Below are positions 30,343-33,174 of a stretch of 33,174 nt of DNA, one piece after another; the stretch's first letter is position 1; each line of letters starts with the position of its first letter. Made by a program: the position numbers and the translations under genes. Origin of the DNA: Candidatus Woesearchaeota archaeon (lineage in GTDB: Archaea > Nanobdellota > Nanobdellia > Woesearchaeales > GW2011-AR4); assembly GCA_002686855.1 (NCBI GenBank), contig NYYQ01000032.1, positions 1 through 33,174 of the forward strand. The letters are read 5' to 3'. The notes beneath the pieces were generated by a model, which worked only from the letters and a program-made list of their open reading frames with translations, was not told where the DNA came from and did not search any database.

Positions 30343-32223
30343 CTATATCAGCTCTGGTTCAGGTATTTTATTGGAATATGAGCTAAGGCCTGAGATAAAC
30401 ATAAATCTGTCATCTTTGCTGCCTTTCTTTTCCAAAACATGGAATATTATTTTGTTTGCATCAGCTATCTGGTCTGCTGAGACTTTCCATGTTTTCTGGT
30501 AGCCTCCAATAAGATCTTCATCATCTGAAAGGTAGATTGTAATTTCATATTCATGGTCATCATTAAGCAGATTTATCGGAAAATTTTCTCCTGTTGGATA
30601 AATGCCAAATGCTTCAAAGCTACTTTTTGTTGAGCTTATTGTTATTGCTGCTTTTTCATTTTCTTCCAAAGGACTTTCATATGTTGGATCATCAAAATCA
30701 TGCTTTACAACCTCATAATTTGTGAATTCCCTGATTGGCTTTAGGTGCATAAAATGAGTTCCTGGAATGTCTGTTTGGATGAACATTTGCGCTTGCTCAT
30801 AACCTTGTTTGTTGCCCCTTAAAATTCCATTAACACAGTAAGGAAATCTTTTTGTGAGGCCAGCAGCAGCTCCAAAGCTCAGCCATTCTGTTTCTCCGAT
30901 ATCGCAAGTAAATACTCCGCAGGTAAATGTCAGATTAACATGCGCCACATCAATCTCGTCAGTTGCATTAGCAATTGTGTAAATGCTGATTTCATTAGCA
31001 AGGTCATTGCAAAAATCTTCTTGTTGTCCTAAATCTACCTGTTCAAGAAGGGTTGCTGCAAAGCTCTTCCTGTTTGGCTGGTTATGGTCAACACTTACCT
31101 TGAATGGGAAACTGAACTGGTATGGTATGGAATTAGGCGCGCTGTCTAATATGGTAACTTTAACAGGGTAGATGACATCATAAGTAAAGTGCCAGATATG
31201 CAGACAGAAGAATTTTAAGATGTCCTGGCCTTTTTGCGCATTTGATTTTAATAAGCCATTTTTGCTTGGCCTTGCGTAAAATTGGAATGGCCATCTTGGA
31301 TCATAATCAAAGGAAACTTTCAGGTTTTCATAATTTTTATCAGTTATCTGCCATTTGTAATGGGCATTATAGTAAGAATTCTTGTATGTATCTTCTCCAA
31401 ACGGATTTGGGACAAAAATTCCATCATTAAAATCAGAGCCGATTATGTTTATATATGGAATATTTACACCTAACAATTTTTTTAATTTGTTTTCTACTTT
31501 TTCTATTGGCCATACTTTCTGCTGGCATGTTGCTTCAATGTCAGTTGTTGGTATGTCTTTGTCTAAAGTTATTAAATCAATTGTCTTAAATTCCAAAAAG
31601 AAATCGCGGTTTTCAGCTTCCATTATGTCTTTTGCAGCTTCATAAATTTTCTTTAGCCTTATTGGTAGTGTCTGCTTGAAGTTTTCCAGCTTTATTGTTG
31701 TTTGGTTTAATCTGCTTACTAATTCCAAAGGATAATTAATATCAATATCAACATCGTGTTCGTTTAATGTTATCTTTACATTTAGGTTTCCTTTTTTTCT
31801 TATGTCAAACTGATTTCCAAATGCCCCGAAGTCTTCAACACATGTGTTAAGGTTGGAGGTAATGTAATTTTCTATCTGCCTTATTATGAATTCTTCTGAA
31901 GGAACTCTTTCAATGCCGTCATGCCACCAGTAAGGGTTTTTGATGCTGTTTATTGGCCCTAGCTGCAGGTAGGTTCTTGGGTCGTTTTCTATCTGCTCTG
32001 GGAAAGTTATATAGCCTCCATTCAGGCCAAGAATTTTAATACCTTGCACTGCAACATTGCTTATGCATGTTTCTATGAAATTCTTTACAGGCACTACTTC
32101 AGGAGCTATGGGTTCTGCTTTTTTTACAGATGTTCTCTGAGAATAAAAGAAAAATGAGCCCAATACTAAGATGATTACTGCCAATATCATGAAAATAGTT
32201 GCCTGACCTCTTTTTTTTGACAT
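30343..32223 (-). CDS. Prepilin-like exported protein, first gene of the surface operon
   Basis: A 626-residue protein starting S-K-K-R-G-Q-A-T-I-F-M-I-L followed by a hydrophobic helix at about 10-28. The K-R-G-Q box resembles the class III signal of archaeal pilins and is shared with the 341-residue protein at 183-1208, as is the following pattern of N-F-I-E-T-C-I-S-N (compare S-V-Q-S-C-F-D-Y) and a downstream G-G-Y/V-I-T/N. The two are probably distant relatives. The ectodomain has paired cysteines (F-T-C-G-V-F-T-C) and no enzyme motif. GGAGG upstream of the start (GGAGGAAATTTTTAAGC then ATG, on the minus strand) is an unusually clear ribosome-binding site. It overlaps in function with the giant protein 2 nt downstream. 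Confidence 0.75.
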   Translation of the reverse strand: MSKKRGQATIFMILAVIILVLGSFFFYSQRTSVKKAEPIAPEVVPVKNFIETCISNVAVQGIKILGLNGGYITFPEQIENDPRTYLQLGPINSIKNPYWWHDGIERVPSEEFIIRQIENYITSNLNTCVEDFGAFGNQFDIRKKGNLNVKITLNEHDVDIDINYPLELVSRLNQTTIKLENFKQTLPIRLKKIYEAAKDIMEAENRDFFLEFKTIDLITLDKDIPTTDIEATCQQKVWPIEKVENKLKKLLGVNIPYINIIGSDFNDGIFVPNPFGEDTYKNSYYNAHYKWQITDKNYENLKVSFDYDPRWPFQFYARPSKNGLLKSNAQKGQDILKFFCLHIWHFTYDVIYPVKVTILDSAPNSIPYQFSFPFKVSVDHNQPNRKSFAATLLEQVDLGQQEDFCNDLANEISIYTIANATDEIDVAHVNLTFTCGVFTCDIGETEWLSFGAAAGLTKRFPYCVNGILRGNKQGYEQAQMFIQTDIPGTHFMHLKPIREFTNYEVVKHDFDDPTYESPLEENEKAAITISSTKSSFEAFGIYPTGENFPINLLNDDHEYEITIYLSDDEDLIGGYQKTWKVSADQIADANKIIFHVLEKKGSKDDRFMFISGLSSYSNKIPEPELI

Positions 32224-32230
32224 GCTTAAA

Positions 32231-32240
32231 AATTTCCTCC
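32231..32240 (-). promoter_or_regulatory. Strong Shine-Dalgarno-like site of the surface operon
   Basis: Minus-strand ACGGAGGAAA, about 12 nt before the ATG at 32223. GGAGG is the best anti-16S match in the window and suggests a leadered, strongly translated message, unlike the many leaderless genes. Confidence 0.5.
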
Positions 32241-32253
32241 GTTAATTTTTGGC

Positions 32254-32506
32254 ATCAACTTCGTTGATTTTACTTATTAAATTTATTTTATTAATTTTTT
32301 AATCAATTTTTTTCCATTGAAAAATTTAATTTTGTTGCATTGAATTATTGATTTTTAATCAATTTTATTTATTTTTTAATACTCCATTAATTCCAATTTT
32401 GATTTATTTTCCATTAATTTTTTTCAATTTTGATCAAATTTTTATTTTCCCATTGAAAACTTTTTAATTTTTCATTGTTTATCCTTTTTATTGATTTTTA
32501 ATTGGG
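32254..32506. other. Short palindrome followed by T-rich low-complexity DNA
   Basis: 32254-32268 forms ATCAAC-TTC-GTTGAT, preceded by GGCATC as in other palindrome clusters. From 32270 to 32506 the top strand is mostly T and A with degenerate repeats of CCATTGAAAA, CCATTAATT and CAATTTTGAT. There is no gene. It is the upstream region of the surface operon and presumably holds its promoter. Confidence 0.5.
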
Positions 32507-32665
32507 TTATTTTTTTGTTTTTTTGTTTAGTGCTTTAACATCAATTCTGGTTAGGTCTATTTCTACATAGTCTTTTTCAGTTAGGTTTAGGAGGTTGACT
32601 ATATCTGCTGGAACTCTAACTACTATGCCGCCTGATGTCCTAATCACCTTTTTTGTAAATTTCAT
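32507..32665 (-). CDS. AbrB/SpoVT-like DNA-binding small regulator
   Basis: A 52-residue protein. V-I-R-T-S-G-G-I-V-V-R-V-P-A-D-I-V-N-L-L followed by L-T-E-K-D-Y-V-E-I-D-L is the swapped-hairpin AbrB/SpoVT fold (compare the usual R-x-x-G-x-S/I-x-V-x-I-P...L-x-x-G-D-x-V-x-I). Such proteins dimerise and bind DNA, commonly as antitoxins or transition-state regulators. There is no toxin gene beside it in the window. Two 16-bp copies of the same AT-rich word upstream (separate entry) could be its own operator. Confidence 0.78.
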   Translation of the reverse strand: MKFTKKVIRTSGGIVVRVPADIVNLLNLTEKDYVEIDLTRIDVKALNKKTKK

Positions 32666-32672
32666 ATATATC

Positions 32673-32743
32673 TTATATATATTTCATAGCTGTATTAAAT
32701 ATATTTTATAGTTTTTAAAGCTAATATTTATATATATTTCATA
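32673..32743 (-). promoter_or_regulatory. Two 16-bp direct repeats upstream of the AbrB-like gene
   Basis: TTATATATATTTCATA occurs exactly at 32673-32688 and 32728-32743, with a partial third copy (ATTTCATATATAT) over the start codon region near 32659-32671. The minus-strand version includes a TATA-like ATATATAAATAT. The layout fits an autoregulatory operator, but the words are AT-rich and could recur by chance. Confidence 0.4.
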
Positions 32744-32775
32744 TATGGGTATTTAAGGTTTTTGGTATTTTAGAA

Positions 32776-33174
32776 TTATTTACTTAAACTTTCAACGATT
32801 TCAACAAAATAATACCTCATCCAGGCTATGAAAATTAAAATAATACCAAAAAATATATTTGGATTTGCATCAATATTCAGTGTGATTAACTTGTATAGTT
32901 TTGAAATAATTAAGAAAAAAATAATTATTATTAAATAAGGCATGATGAAATGATGTATTTTTTTTATTCCTAGCTTGAAAGCTTCTTTAATAGTTTTTAT
33001 CTTGCTGTTCCCAAGAAAAGCCTTGCTTTTCTTGGCACCAGAAACGTATTGCGTTTCTGTGTGTTTCAGGAATAGTGGGTAAAGTATGTTTGTAAGGTAA
33101 AATGCTATAATTAAAATTATGACCATATATATTGGAGCTGTTGTTGGCTTTATAATTATGGCAAATAAAAATAT
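32776..33174 (-). CDS. Polytopic membrane protein, paralogue of 22862-23707 (5' truncated by window)
   Basis: The frame is open to the window edge, so the Met at 33126 is probably internal; 132 residues are visible. It aligns with the membrane protein at 22862-23707 (L-Y-P-L-F-L-K against I-P-L-L-N-K-F, then I-K-E-A-F-K-L-G-I-K-K-I-H-H-F-I-M-P-Y-L-I against the corresponding segment). Relative to that paralogue, about 19 residues (33004-33060) are inserted, and this stretch is exactly a pair of DNA palindromes (separate entry). The frame is kept, so the protein may still be functional with an extra loop. Confidence 0.65.
   Translation of the reverse strand: MFLFAIIIKPTTAPIYMVIILIIAFYLTNILYPLFLKHTETQYVSGAKKSKAFLGNSKIKTIKEAFKLGIKKIHHFIMPYLIIIIFFLIISKLYKLITLNIDANPNIFFGIILIFIAWMRYYFVEIVESLSK
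33011..33059. repeat. Palindrome pair inside a coding sequence
   Basis: 33011-33035 is CCAAGAAAAGC-CTT-GCTTTTCTTGG (11-bp arms, 3-nt loop) and 33039-33059 is CAGAAACG-TATTG-CGTTTCTG (8-bp arms), separated by CAC of the linker word GGCACC. This matches the palindrome-GGCATC-palindrome layout seen between genes. Confidence 0.7.

Overview
The window looks like a piece of a low-GC archaeal genome, most likely a DPANN archaeon of the Woesearchaeota/Pacearchaeota type. The support is an archaeal HMf-type histone, aIF5A with its hypusine site, ribosomal protein L40e, an archaeal-type release factor aRF1, an archaeal TrmI, TATA boxes about 25-30 nt upstream of leaderless starts, tRNA introns with bulge-helix-bulge (BHB) splice motifs, and large secreted proteins starting with the K-R-G-Q prepilin-like signal common in these lineages. 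The lineage is an inference; the domain Archaea is secure.

Layout. 1-3481 (+): end of an unknown gene, then a two-gene secreted module (prepilin-like 341 aa protein, 758 aa exported protein). 3482-6195 (-): small membrane-anchored protein, TrmJ-like RNA methyltransferase, M50 site-2 protease, a paired-hairpin intergenic region and ribosomal protein L40e (53 aa). 6200-6938 (-): aIF5A and histone. 6939-7243: non-coding, with a long inverted repeat flanked by a 16-bp direct repeat. 7244-7900 (-): zinc metallopeptidase. 8028-9428 (+): protein with an internal twin-arginine motif. 9558-12182 (-): aRF1 interrupted by a 506-residue intein directly after the catalytic GGQ. 12537-14441 (+): pseudo-nucleotidyltransferase, nucleotidyltransferase and HEPN in one chain. 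14811-15371 (+): CBS-pair/zinc-ribbon protein. 15649-17396 (+): tandem array of three paralogues of unknown function. 17447-17660 (+): tRNA-Leu(UAA) with four introns, followed by a homing-endonuclease remnant and a polytopic membrane protein. 19040-19182 (+): tRNA-Thr(GGU) with three introns, then trmI, an MBL-fold hydrolase and two unknown genes. 22862-32223 (-): a cell-surface operon (prepilin-like 626 aa protein, 2207 aa fibronectin-type-III giant, membrane protein). 32507-33174 (-): an AbrB/SpoVT-like small regulator and a truncated paralogue of the membrane protein.

The most notable content is (i) two tRNA genes that become perfect cloverleaves only after removal of four and three BHB introns, including introns at position 8/9, in the D-loop, anticodon stem, T-stem and T-loop; (ii) an intein placed at the GGQ catalytic tripeptide of aRF1; (iii) short palindromes clustered in intergenic regions, one pair of which sits in frame inside a coding sequence exactly where a paralogue lacks about 19 residues; and (iv) a duplicated nucleotidyltransferase whose first copy has lost its active site, fused to a HEPN domain that keeps an R-x4-H motif.

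Functionally the window mixes translation and RNA maintenance (aRF1, aIF5A, L40e, TrmJ, TrmI, tRNAs) with envelope genes. The tRNA-Thr gene lies 11 nt upstream of trmI, whose product modifies the T-loop that one of the introns interrupts.
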